Shown here in pieces: positions 25,456 to 34,345 of a DNA stretch of 50,180 bases (within the stretch, counting starts at the first letter, position 1; each line of letters opens with the position of its first letter). The translations under genes were made by a program, and so were the position numbers. The notes below the pieces were generated by a model that was given only the letters and a program-made list of their open reading frames with translations, was not told the origin of the DNA and searched no databases. This DNA is from an uncultured Opitutales bacterium (GTDB lineage Bacteria > Verrucomicrobiota > Verrucomicrobiia > Opitutales > Intestinicryptomonadaceae): contig CALXQW010000014.1 of the NCBI GenBank assembly GCA_944390805.1, positions 1 through 50,180 on the forward strand, read 5' to 3'.

Positions 25456-27405
25456 TTACCTCTGAAATTTTTCCTTCTTAAACTGATCAAACCCGGGGCC
25501 GGAATTTGTATTTTCCGCCTCAAAGAATCCATGAAGCTGGCGTATGCGAGTTGGATGGCGCATCTTTCTTAGAGCTTTTGCCTCTATCTGCCTTATGCGC
25601 TCCCTTGTTACATTGAACAACTTGCCTACTTCTTCAAGCGTGCGCGAATAACCGTCTTGCAAGCCAAATCTCAAACTCAGAACGCGCCTTTCCCTTTGGG
25701 TGAGAGAGTCCAATACGTCCATCAGCTTTTCTCTCAAAAGCGAGTATGCTGTCATGTCGTACGGGTTTTCCGCTCCCTTGTCCTCTATGAAATCTCCAAA
25801 ATTCGTATCGTCGGAATCTCCTACCGGACTTTGCAACGATATTGGCTGCTGCGCCATCTTCATTATAGACTGAACCCTCTCTACCGGCATTTGCATCTCT
25901 GCGGCAACTTCTTCCGGCGTCGGCTCATGCCCAAGCTCCTGGAGCAGCTGCTTTTGAATCTGCATAACTTTATTCAGGGTCTCTATCATGTGCACCGGTA
26001 TTCTTATCGTGCGCGCCTGGTCTGCTATTGAGCGTGTAATAGCCTGCCTTATCCACCAGGTTGCGTATGTGGAAAATTTATATCCCCTGCGGTATTCAAA
26101 TTTTTCCACAGCCTTCATCAACCCCATGTTGCCTTCCTGTATCAAGTCCAAGAAGTTCAATCCGCGGTTCGTGTATTTTTTTGCTATCGAAATTACAAGC
26201 CTTAGATTGGCTCTGACCATCTCCGTCTTGGCCTTGTGAGCCTCTCTCATGGATTGCCTTACATCTTTTATCAGTTCCACTAACGCCTCGGGCTCTATGC
26301 GGTATTCGTCGCGTATCTGGTCGAGCCTCGCCTTGATGGCTTCAACATTTACGCTCTTTACCTTCTTGCCTATCTTTTCTGTTGCCCTTATCTTGTGGTA
26401 TCCGTCCTCTATCTCCCTGAGCACTGGAGCTAACATGTCCAAAAATTCCTCAAATACCTTCAGCTTGAAATGGTATCCTTTGAATATGTCTTTTAACTTC
26501 GCTTCAAGATTTTGAAACCTCGTAAGATGGCTTTTCCTTTGGGTCTCGTTTGGCGAATGGCGGTATCCCTCCCAGGCCTTTTGAAGCTTTTCTTCCATAT
26601 CTTCGGCCTGCTCTATATATTTGGGTAAATCCTTAAAATAGTTTTCCCTGCTGTCTACTTTCTTGTCGAGAACTATCTTGTCGAAACGCTCTTCCTTATC
26701 GAGCAGCTTCTTCGCTAAATCAAGCTGGAACCTATTTGTAAGGGCAACCGCAAAGAGTGCCTTAACTGCCTTTGTCTCAGCAGCCTCTATGCGCTTTGAT
26801 ATTGATACCTCCTGCTCCCTCGACAACAGCGGAACTTGTCCCATCTGCTTAAGGTACATTCTGACAGGATCGTCCAAAGTATCGGACTGTATCGCCTTTG
26901 CCTGACGCTCTTCGTTTTCTTCCTGCCTGTGCTTGAAGCTCTCAACCTCCTCGTTGTCTAGTATGTCGACATCGAGATTTTCCAAGATATTTACTACATT
27001 GTCTATCTGCTTTGGATTATTCAGGCTGTCCGTCAGAGCAGAGTGTATATCCTGAATTGTCAGATATCCTTGTTCCTTTGAAAGGAGTATAAGATCATGG
27101 ATCTTATCATCTATGTTTCTGTTGTCGGTTGACGTTTCCGCCGCTTGTACTACTGGAACAGATACAGGAGCCTCTGTGTTTTCCGCAATTTTTTCTATCT
27201 TTACTTTTGGCGCTTCCTGCTTGCTGGCAGGCTTCTTTCCGCCCTTTGCTACGCTCACGACAACCTTTGGTGCCGCTTTGCTCTTATTGGCCTTAACCGC
27301 CTTTGTATCTGCGGGCTTCTTCTGAGCCGCTTTGCCCGAAACCGATACCTTCTTTGAACTCTTCTTCTCGGAAGCAACTTTCTTTGTTTTGCTGGAACTT
27401 GACAT
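25456..27405 (-). CDS. rpoD: RNA polymerase primary sigma factor RpoD (sigma-70)
   Basis: 649 residues. After a basic, Lys/Ser/Ala-rich tail of about 90 residues come region 1.1 ([12 protein letters not shown]), region 1.2 ([11 protein letters not shown]), a non-conserved insert, region 2 ([13 protein letters not shown], then [15 protein letters not shown]), region 3 and region 4 with the helix-turn-helix ([19 protein letters not shown]). This is the housekeeping sigma set. I chose the ATG at 27405; an in-frame TTG at 27456 overlaps the dnaG stop and would add 17 residues. The N-terminal tail resembles the H1-like protein at 17151-17582. Confidence 0.96.
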   Translation of the reverse strand: MSSSSKTKKVASEKKSSKKVSVSGKAAQKKPADTKAVKANKSKAAPKVVVSVAKGGKKPASKQEAPKVKIEKIAENTEAPVSVPVVQAAETSTDNRNIDDKIHDLILLSKEQGYLTIQDIHSALTDSLNNPKQIDNVVNILENLDVDILDNEEVESFKHRQEENEERQAKAIQSDTLDDPVRMYLKQMGQVPLLSREQEVSISKRIEAAETKAVKALFAVALTNRFQLDLAKKLLDKEERFDKIVLDKKVDSRENYFKDLPKYIEQAEDMEEKLQKAWEGYRHSPNETQRKSHLTRFQNLEAKLKDIFKGYHFKLKVFEEFLDMLAPVLREIEDGYHKIRATEKIGKKVKSVNVEAIKARLDQIRDEYRIEPEALVELIKDVRQSMREAHKAKTEMVRANLRLVISIAKKYTNRGLNFLDLIQEGNMGLMKAVEKFEYRRGYKFSTYATWWIRQAITRSIADQARTIRIPVHMIETLNKVMQIQKQLLQELGHEPTPEEVAAEMQMPVERVQSIMKMAQQPISLQSPVGDSDDTNFGDFIEDKGAENPYDMTAYSLLREKLMDVLDSLTQRERRVLSLRFGLQDGYSRTLEEVGKLFNVTRERIRQIEAKALRKMRHPTRIRQLHGFFEAENTNSGPGFDQFKKEKFQR

Positions 27406-27452
27406 ACGGGATTGTTTATTTTTTGAAATTGTTTTTTCTCCTTGCGGATTTT

Positions 27453-29309
27453 TCAAGCCGTTATCGTCTGCGGCGGGGTCTTAGACTTTATCCGCAATGC
27501 TTTTATTTTTGCAAGCGTTTCTCTTTTGGCGTCTGTGTCGAGGGAATTGTCGTCAAGGCGCTTTACGAGCTCGTCTATATTTCTAAGGCAGTATTTTGAA
27601 TATATCTTCTTTACGCAATCGTTGGCGGATTCGGCAGGATTTGTTATATAGCTTTTATCCTCGCCGTATGCCCTGCAAACAATGTCCCTCTCCTCTGCCG
27701 ATTCAAGGTGCGTGTCTATTTCGGATATGTCAAAACCTATGCCTTCCCTGTAAAGAACAAGTATGCGGCGCAAAGCGTCCTCGTACGGATTGTCCGGATT
27801 CAACCATTCGTCCTCTACAACCTGTGCAAGTGCTTCCGCCACTTTTTCATGATTTAAACAGATCACTAAAGCGTCGTAGCAGGCGTTTGTCAACATCTTG
27901 CGGGGAGATTTGCCAATATTTTTATCTTCCTTAATATCTGTCCTTGGAGAGCGCAAAATTCTCGATTTCCTCCTCCATACGGCAAAATCCGCCTTAACCG
28001 CCTTTGGATCTGACACCGTTGAACGCGCCAGCTCATCTATATATTCCTCAAGCGCTATCGCCGACGGGCACGGCGCAAAATCTTCAAATATCTTATTTAT
28101 AAGCGCGCTTTTTTGCATGGGTGAAAGCCCACCCACATCTCCTCCAGACATCTCCTCCACAGCAAACCTAACCGGGCTTTCCTTGCCCGATTTTAAGAGT
28201 TCCTCCATGGCTTTTGCGCCCCTTTCCATTATAAAAGTGTCTGGATCTGCTCCGGCGGGCAATCTCACAACAAACGGTGCAAGACCCGCTTTTATGCATA
28301 GCGGTATTTTTGAAAGGGCGGCTTTCGATCCGGCTTTGTCGCCGTCGAACAAGAGCACTACTGTGTCGGTATAGCGCTTTAAAATAGCCAAATGTTCCTC
28401 TCCGAGCGCTGTTCCCTGGCTTGCTACAGTGTTTTCAAACCCTGAACAGAACATTCGCATCGTATCTATCTGCCCTTCGACAATTATTGCGTGCCCTATA
28501 TTGCCTATGGCCTTGCGGGCCTTGTCGAGATTAAACAGAACTGCGTTCTTCTTGAATATATCCGTCTCGGGAGAATTTACATATTTTCCCTCTTCATAGG
28601 CGATATCGTCCGGAGTAAAACGCGTCTTGCGCGCCGTAAACCCTATGGTCCTTCCCTGGACGTCGGCTATGGGAATCATAAGTCGGCCTCGAAAACGGGA
28701 TAATAGGGCAGAGACATTCCTGTCGGAATCCTTCGCAAAGAACAATCCGCACTTCTTTATTGCCTCAAGGGAAAATCCCCGCTTTTCAAGCCCTGATTTC
28801 ATCGCCGCATCAGATAGGGGGGCAAAGCCTATTCTCATGTTCTTAGCGTCTTCAAGGGAGAATTTCCTCTCATCGGTCCAGTATTTTCTTATCTCTTCCG
28901 CAGTTTGGTTGTCTGCCCAGAAGTTCTTTGCATACCAGCTTGCGGCAAGTTCATTTATGTCGAAGAGCTGCTTTTTTAAAGATGAACTCTGCGCAGGAGC
29001 TCCCCCGCCGGATTCGTACTCTATTGGAATACCAAACTTCGATGCTATGAACTCTGCGCTCTCCGCAAAATTTAATCCCTCCTTCAACTGCACAAACTTA
29101 AAGATATCTCCTCCCTGTCCAGTACTGAAACAATAGAAGAAATTCTTATCCGGATGCACAAAGAAAGACGGAGTCTTCTCATGGGAAAATGGGCTTAACC
29201 CCTTATAGCTTGTTCCGGCCCTCTTCAAAGACACATATCCGCTGACAAGGTCGTATATGTTAACCTTTGATTTTATCTCCTCTATGCAACTGTTCTTTAT
29301 ATAGGGCAT
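27453..29309 (-). CDS. dnaG: DNA primase DnaG with degenerate zinc site
   Basis: 618 residues; makes RNA primers at the replication fork with DnaB helicase. The TOPRIM core is intact ([16 protein letters not shown]). The N-terminal CHC2 domain keeps its fold motif H-E-K-T-P-S-F-F-V, but the zinc ligands known from E. coli (C40, H43, C61, C64) correspond here to S39, S42, C60 and T63, so three of four are lost. The C-terminal helicase-binding part is present. It lies directly upstream of rpoD on the same strand, the macromolecular-synthesis arrangement, with rpsU missing. The ATG at 29309 begins M-P-Y-I. Confidence 0.95.
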   Translation of the reverse strand: MPYIKNSCIEEIKSKVNIYDLVSGYVSLKRAGTSYKGLSPFSHEKTPSFFVHPDKNFFYCFSTGQGGDIFKFVQLKEGLNFAESAEFIASKFGIPIEYESGGGAPAQSSSLKKQLFDINELAASWYAKNFWADNQTAEEIRKYWTDERKFSLEDAKNMRIGFAPLSDAAMKSGLEKRGFSLEAIKKCGLFFAKDSDRNVSALLSRFRGRLMIPIADVQGRTIGFTARKTRFTPDDIAYEEGKYVNSPETDIFKKNAVLFNLDKARKAIGNIGHAIIVEGQIDTMRMFCSGFENTVASQGTALGEEHLAILKRYTDTVVLLFDGDKAGSKAALSKIPLCIKAGLAPFVVRLPAGADPDTFIMERGAKAMEELLKSGKESPVRFAVEEMSGGDVGGLSPMQKSALINKIFEDFAPCPSAIALEEYIDELARSTVSDPKAVKADFAVWRRKSRILRSPRTDIKEDKNIGKSPRKMLTNACYDALVICLNHEKVAEALAQVVEDEWLNPDNPYEDALRRILVLYREGIGFDISEIDTHLESAEERDIVCRAYGEDKSYITNPAESANDCVKKIYSKYCLRNIDELVKRLDDNSLDTDAKRETLAKIKALRIKSKTPPQTITA

Positions 29310-29436
29310 GAAGGGTAATAGTCTTCCCGCTATGCGCTTTGTTCCCGTTTTTCTATACGCAAAAATACATTTCGCGCTTCAAAGCGGCAATCCGTAAAAT
29401 TACGGAATTTTTGCGGCTTCGCAGCGCGGTTGCGCC

Positions 29437-31131
29437 CTATTGGGAAAACTGCTCGTTCCCTGGGCCGAAAGACTCTGATATATCGCGCTGTTCTGAGGCT
29501 TCCACTTTTGTCTCGGCACGCTTCTTTGACATATCGGGTATTTCCGCCTTCTTTTCCTCTCCGTCTGCTGCCGCCGGCAATTTGCCGCTCTCAAGCTCTG
29601 CAAGCTCGGCGGCTGCCTCGTCTCTCCATGGATTATCCTGTGATGACGCCTCCATGAATCTCCTGTAAAAGTGCATTGCGTTATTCGGCTTTTTCTCCAG
29701 CACGTACGCCCTTGCAAGACCAAGGAGTATCTCACTGTTTGTCGGGAACTTAGTGTGTGCCTCATACAGCCTGTCTATCAGCCTGTAATTGGGCAATACC
29801 TTTGCCGCACAACGGAGAAAATACAACGTGCAGTCTAAATCGTCAGGATTCCTAAGCAAGCTCTCCCTGGCTGCCAGATACGCATCTGTCTTCTTCCCGT
29901 CGGCCTCGTAGGCTTTTGCAAGAGCCTTCCAGGTCTCGTATGAGGAATAGTCTTTGGATACCGCCTTGTGAGCACTCTTTTCGGCGGCTTTATAGTCTTT
30001 TGCATCTATATTTTCATATGTCTTCTTTATGAAGTCCTGCGCGCTGACTGGCTCGGCTATGTCTTTTATCTCGGCTGCCTCGTTCTCTACCTTGCCTCCC
30101 TGCTCATTTGACGGCTTATCCTTATTTGACGCATTCTGCTTTTGGGCATCTTGCTCCTTTTGTTTTGCGGCTTTTTCCTCGGCGGCTTTCCTTTCCTGCT
30201 CAAGCTTCTTTTGCTCTTCAAGCCGCTTCTTTTCAGCCTCGGCTTTTGCCTTTTCCTCTGCCGCTTTCTTGGCAGCCATCTCCTCTTGAATCTTCTTTTG
30301 CTTTTCAGTCTCAAGCGCGGCTTTGGCTTCGTCGAGCTTCTTCTTGAAATCGTCAAGCTGCTTCTTTAACTCCGGATACTGCTGCTGCAAAGTTTCCGGA
30401 TTTATCTTCTCAAGCTCTGCAACGGCGCTCTCCAGTGCCGGCATGTTCTTGTCTGATAGATATATATCTATCAGCGCGCACAAGATCTGGGTTCTTACCT
30501 GCACGTTTTCCTCTGCCGACGCCTTTAGCGCAGGTTCAAGCCACCTCAGAGCCTGGGCTTTATTCCCGAATTTCACAAACAGCAGGCCTATAGCGCAGGC
30601 TTCTGCCGTATTCGGGTTTCTGCCAGCCATCTTCAAGGCGGAGAATCTCGCCTCGAGCGCGTCTTGGTACCTGGAGGAATTCTCGTATATTGTCGCCAAA
30701 GACTTCCATGCGAGAAAATCCTTAGGCTCCTTCTCCAAATACTTCTTGTACATCTTCTCTGCCGACTCAACCGCATTGGCGCGCTCGTACGCCTTTGCCG
30801 CATTTAGCATAAGAACGCTGTCGGCCCCGCTCTCGGCTGCTGCCTTTTCAAAATAGATTGCGGCAAGCGCTGGCTGGTTGTCTTGTGCGTAGGCGTAGGC
30901 GAGGGTCTCGCATATCTTGATGTCGGACCCGTAGGTCTCATACGCCTTCTTAAGCAGGTCCTGAGCTTCCGTAAGCTTTTCTTCAAACATCATAGTCTGT
31001 GCACGCGCCACCGCCGCGTCTATATTTGCCCGGCGTTCCTTTGCGATGGTCTCGGGAGACTTCGGCACGCAGCCGGTGCATGCGATAGCCACCGCGCACA
31101 GTATAGCTGCAAATATATTTTTAAACTTCAT
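29437..31131 (-). CDS. TPR-repeat lipoprotein
   Basis: 564 residues. The signal sequence ends in A-C-T-G-C, a plausible lipobox. Five or more tetratricopeptide repeats cover residues about 30-240 and 360-500 (A-L-A-Y-A-Y-A-Q-D-N-Q-P-A-L-A-A-I-Y-F-E-K-A is one). Between them is a Lys/Glu/Ala coiled-coil stretch of about 80 residues. Such proteins usually scaffold envelope complexes; no partner can be named. It is just upstream of dnaG on the same strand but separated by about 130 bases. The ATG at 31131 places the signal sequence correctly; 31149 is an alternative. Confidence 0.8.
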   Translation of the reverse strand: MKFKNIFAAILCAVAIACTGCVPKSPETIAKERRANIDAAVARAQTMMFEEKLTEAQDLLKKAYETYGSDIKICETLAYAYAQDNQPALAAIYFEKAAAESGADSVLMLNAAKAYERANAVESAEKMYKKYLEKEPKDFLAWKSLATIYENSSRYQDALEARFSALKMAGRNPNTAEACAIGLLFVKFGNKAQALRWLEPALKASAEENVQVRTQILCALIDIYLSDKNMPALESAVAELEKINPETLQQQYPELKKQLDDFKKKLDEAKAALETEKQKKIQEEMAAKKAAEEKAKAEAEKKRLEEQKKLEQERKAAEEKAAKQKEQDAQKQNASNKDKPSNEQGGKVENEAAEIKDIAEPVSAQDFIKKTYENIDAKDYKAAEKSAHKAVSKDYSSYETWKALAKAYEADGKKTDAYLAARESLLRNPDDLDCTLYFLRCAAKVLPNYRLIDRLYEAHTKFPTNSEILLGLARAYVLEKKPNNAMHFYRRFMEASSQDNPWRDEAAAELAELESGKLPAAADGEEKKAEIPDMSKKRAETKVEASEQRDISESFGPGNEQFSQ

Positions 31132-31261
31132 TGCTTGCATTGTCGGCATTTTTAATTTTTACTTTCCCGATTATAAATTTTGCGCGCCGTTCCATGGCGT
31201 CGGATTTGCGCGGACTCTTGCGAGTCTTCAAATTCGTCATGCAAAAAATGCACTCCAAATT

Positions 31262-32401
31262 ATGAATTTTTTAAATCTTTTAAAAAAATCGGCCGTCTTG
31301 CAAATATATTTTATACTTGCTTTGACATATGCCGCCGCGCAGGAGACTGTAGAGATGCAGGTTGCAGTTCCGCCGCCGCCAAAATCAATAGATGCCTCTT
31401 CGGAAACTCCTGGGGCTGTCAAGCCTGCGGCGGGAAAAATTCCTTTTTCGGCTAGCAAAGATTTCTTGTTTGAATACAGAATGAGGTCTTTTTCAAAGAA
31501 AGACTACACCAAGGCGGTCTCTGCGTTATTTTCAGATTTTGAGAAGGCCGTTGGCATGAGGATAGGCCGCGGGGAAAAGGGGAAAGTTGGGCTAAAGGTA
31601 TACTCCAACAGCGGAGCTGGAATAGGCACTCCAAAGGCGCTTGTAGATGCTGTTATAGCTCAGCTTGAGAAGCGCGGATACAAAAAAAGCGAGATTTGCC
31701 TGATAGATTTAAGCCGCAGAAAACTGCGCGATGTTGGGTTTCTGCCGAGGATATCGGCGCTGAGAAGCGGCGCTAAAGACGATTACAACGGCTGTCCGGT
31801 TGCGGATCTTGAGAGCGGAAAGTATTACGACAAGAACTGGTATTACGATAATCCTCTGCCTCCTAAAACTTACCGCCACAATCAGTCTGCCGAGGCTGTT
31901 TACGATCCGGAGCTGCGCAAAAGCATGCTGCCTGTTCCGCTGTATTACGGTTTCGATTTCTGGATAAATCTTCCGGTTGTGACTGACATGGAGGGGCTTG
32001 GCATAAGCGGGGCGATAGCGAATGTGTCTGTCTGGAATGTCTCCAACAACGAGAGGTTTTTAAATTCCCCCGCAAATGCGCCGATGGCGGCCGCGGAAAT
32101 CTGCGCGGTTCCAGAGATGCGCGAGGGATATTTGTTCTCCATAATAAGCTTTGAGCAGATTCAGATAGCAGGCGGGGCGAAATTCAATGCTGGGGTTGTT
32201 GTCTCTGAGCCGTATATATTGCTTTCTTCGGACATAGTTGCGCTGGATGTAATGGCATGGAACTATATAAATAAGTACAGAATACGGCGCGGGTTCGATC
32301 CGATAGCGCCTATGCCTCCTGTGTTTGGCTACTGCGAGCAGCTAAAGCTTGGAAGCGCAAACATAACTGAAAAGAAAAGGCGCTTTGTGCCTGAAAATTA
32401 A
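31262..32401 (+). CDS. Secreted DUF362-like protein
   Basis: 379 residues. Signal sequence near residues 8-26 ending A-A-A-Q. A proline-rich linker precedes the domain. The domain has V-G-L-K-V-Y-S-N-S-G-A-G-I-G-T-P-K-A-L-V-D-A-V-I and L-P-V-V-T-D-M-E-G-L-G-I-S-G-A-I-A-N-V-S, a pattern like DUF362 (an uncharacterised family, often with an Fe-S part that is not seen here). The ATG at 31262 gives the signal peptide; the frame stays open upstream but runs antisense through the TPR gene start. The divergent neighbour is the TPR lipoprotein, so both may act in the envelope. Confidence 0.6.
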   Translation: MNFLNLLKKSAVLQIYFILALTYAAAQETVEMQVAVPPPPKSIDASSETPGAVKPAAGKIPFSASKDFLFEYRMRSFSKKDYTKAVSALFSDFEKAVGMRIGRGEKGKVGLKVYSNSGAGIGTPKALVDAVIAQLEKRGYKKSEICLIDLSRRKLRDVGFLPRISALRSGAKDDYNGCPVADLESGKYYDKNWYYDNPLPPKTYRHNQSAEAVYDPELRKSMLPVPLYYGFDFWINLPVVTDMEGLGISGAIANVSVWNVSNNERFLNSPANAPMAAAEICAVPEMREGYLFSIISFEQIQIAGGAKFNAGVVVSEPYILLSSDIVALDVMAWNYINKYRIRRGFDPIAPMPPVFGYCEQLKLGSANITEKKRRFVPEN

Positions 32402-32420
32402 TTTATTTGCGGCGGTTGAT

Positions 32421-32963
32421 ATGAAGAGTTCGGGCGCGCAGAATCCTAACGAGGTATTTAGCATAGTGGACTCTAACGACAAGGTTGTTGGGTCGGCATG
32501 CAGGTTGTATATACACGCAAACTCATTGCGCCACAGAAGTGTTCATGCAATAGTGCTTTCTAAAGATGGCGGCAAAATTCTATTGCAGAGAAGGTCGGCA
32601 TTAAAAGACAGCTATCCGTTGCGCTACACTACGTCGGTATCTGGCCACGTCGACAGGGGTGAGTCTTATGAGAATGCGCTTGTCAGGGAGACTTTTGAGG
32701 AGATAGGCCTGAGGGTTAATATCCAAGATTTCACATATCTTGGGCGCATAGGGGCCTCTGAAGATACCGGGTGGGAGTTCGCCCGCGTTTATGTTTTGCA
32801 TTCGGACGGGCCGTTTAAGTTTCCTCCGGAGGAGATTGATTCTTTAGACTGGGCTGCTTTGTCGGATTTCGACGCGTCTTGTTCGGCAGATCCCGGTAGC
32901 TACACTCCGGCGTTTTTGAGTGTTTACAAGTATTTTAAAAAATTTTACAATAAAGGTATTTAA
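32421..32963 (+). CDS. Nudix hydrolase
   Basis: 180 residues. The complete Nudix box is G-H-V-D-R-G-E-S-Y-E-N-A-L-V-R-E-T-F-E-E then I-G-L, matching G-x5-E-x7-R-E-U-x-E-E-x-G-U. The N-terminal part (V-D-S-N-D-K-V-V-G and R-L-Y-I-H-A-N-S-L-R-H-R-S-V-H-A) resembles the YfcD/isopentenyl-diphosphate-isomerase-like branch, so substrate may be a dinucleotide or a prenyl-like phosphate; not decidable. It starts 19 bases after the DUF362-like gene and ends 7 bases before gltX. Confidence 0.85.
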   Translation: MKSSGAQNPNEVFSIVDSNDKVVGSACRLYIHANSLRHRSVHAIVLSKDGGKILLQRRSALKDSYPLRYTTSVSGHVDRGESYENALVRETFEEIGLRVNIQDFTYLGRIGASEDTGWEFARVYVLHSDGPFKFPPEEIDSLDWAALSDFDASCSADPGSYTPAFLSVYKYFKKFYNKGI

Positions 32964-32970
32964 TAAGGTT

Positions 32971-34290
32971 ATGAGCAACGTAAGAGTAAGATTCGCACCA
33001 AGCCCCACGGGGTTTTTCCATATAGGCAGCGCCCGCACAGCGCTTTTTAACTGGCTTTATGCTCGCCATACAAAGGGCACTTTTGTATTGAGAATAGAGG
33101 ATACAGACCAGGAGCGCAACAGGGAGGAGTACCTTAATATTTTGAAGGATGGCATGCGTTGGTTGGGTTTGGATTGGGACGAGGGTCCCGATGTTGGCGG
33201 TGATTACGGTCCGTATTTTCAGAGCCAGCGTGCCGATATATATAAACAGTACTTACAGATATTGCGAGACAAGGGCAGGGCGTACGACAAAGATGGAGCG
33301 GTATTTTTCAAGGTGTCGGGCAAAAAGCAGGTTTTGCACGATGCAGTTTACGGAGATGTTGAGCGTTTGGAGGAGAAGGATTTTCCAATTTTCAGGTCTA
33401 ACGGCACGCCGGTATTTCACTTTGTGAATGTGGTGGACGACATTTGCATGAAGATAACGCATGTCATTAGAGGGCAGGACCATCTTACCAACACCAACAA
33501 GCACATAGAGCTGTTTGAGGCGTTTGGAGCTCCGATGCCTCAGTTTGCGCATATACCGCTCATTCTCAAGAGCGAGGGGCAGGGCAAGATGAGCAAGCGC
33601 GACCGCGGCGCCCTGATAGAGGAGTATCAGTCTAAGAATTTCCTTCCTGAGGCTGTCAGAAATTATCTATGTCTTTTGGGGTGGAATCCGAAGGACGGCG
33701 AGGAGATAATGAGTATAGATAGAATTATCGAGTTGTTCGATTTTGGAGGCATAGTAAAGAGCAACGCCCGTTTTGACGAGCGCAAGATGGCGCATTTCAA
33801 TACCGAGCACATACGCAGGCTCGATGCCGACTCTTTTTGCGAGTTGGCCTTCAAGGCGCTGAAGGACGATAAGGCGCTTAAGTCGGCTGACAAGGAATAC
33901 GCAAAGAAGGTTTTTGCCTTATGCCAGCCTAAGGTCAGCAATATGGAGTTCCTTGGAGAGATGGTTGATTATTTCTTTACGGAAGACTATATTTTTGATG
34001 CCGAGTCTGAAAAGAAGGTATTTAAGAAGGGCAATCCTCCGGCGCGCATGGCGGAAGCCCTTGAATTTTTCAAATCTGGGGAATGTCCAGATTTCAACGC
34101 GCAGTCAATATTTGAAGGTTTGGAGAGGCTCGGCGCTGCCAAGGGCGTAAAGGGCACAGATTATTTTCAGCCTTTGCGCTATGCTATAACCGGCCGTGCG
34201 GCGGGGCCGGAACTTCCGGCAATTTTGGCTACTTTAGGCAAGGAAAAGACGGTGTCGAGGTTGGAGCGCGCCGTTAAGAAATTTGCTTAA
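32971..34290 (+). CDS. gltX: Glutamyl-tRNA synthetase, short form
   Basis: 439 residues, shorter than the usual 465-490. Class I motifs: H-I-G-S in P-S-P-T-G-F-F-H-I-G-S-A-R, and K-M-S-K-R. The tRNA-contact region V-I-R-G-Q-D-H-L-T-N-T is intact. The stretch that in most bacterial GluRS holds the C-x-C...C zinc-binding insertion (after A-Y in G-R-A-Y) is replaced here by a short segment (D-K-D-G-A-V-F-F-K), so roughly 35-40 residues are missing. The ATG at 32971 has GGTATTTAATAAGG upstream. It charges tRNA-Glu, whose gene lies at 24580. Discriminating (Glu-only) versus non-discriminating activity cannot be told. Confidence 0.93.
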   Translation: MSNVRVRFAPSPTGFFHIGSARTALFNWLYARHTKGTFVLRIEDTDQERNREEYLNILKDGMRWLGLDWDEGPDVGGDYGPYFQSQRADIYKQYLQILRDKGRAYDKDGAVFFKVSGKKQVLHDAVYGDVERLEEKDFPIFRSNGTPVFHFVNVVDDICMKITHVIRGQDHLTNTNKHIELFEAFGAPMPQFAHIPLILKSEGQGKMSKRDRGALIEEYQSKNFLPEAVRNYLCLLGWNPKDGEEIMSIDRIIELFDFGGIVKSNARFDERKMAHFNTEHIRRLDADSFCELAFKALKDDKALKSADKEYAKKVFALCQPKVSNMEFLGEMVDYFFTEDYIFDAESEKKVFKKGNPPARMAEALEFFKSGECPDFNAQSIFEGLERLGAAKGVKGTDYFQPLRYAITGRAAGPELPAILATLGKEKTVSRLERAVKKFA

Positions 34291-34345
34291 AGCTTGATTT
34301 CTTTGAAACCTTTCCCAAAACTTTCGTACATAAAATTCTTGTTAT

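Noticed and set aside
29391..29406. Palindrome TCCGTAA/TTACGGA between the TPR and dnaG genes
   Set aside because: On the minus strand no T-run follows the stem, so terminator function for dnaG or the TPR gene is not supported; the plus-strand T5 would serve no gene.
30029..30369. Several plus-strand open frames inside the TPR gene
   Set aside because: They are the antisense of the Lys/Glu/Ala coiled coil and give Leu/Ser/Cys/Phe-rich nonsense; the minus-strand TPR gene explains the DNA.
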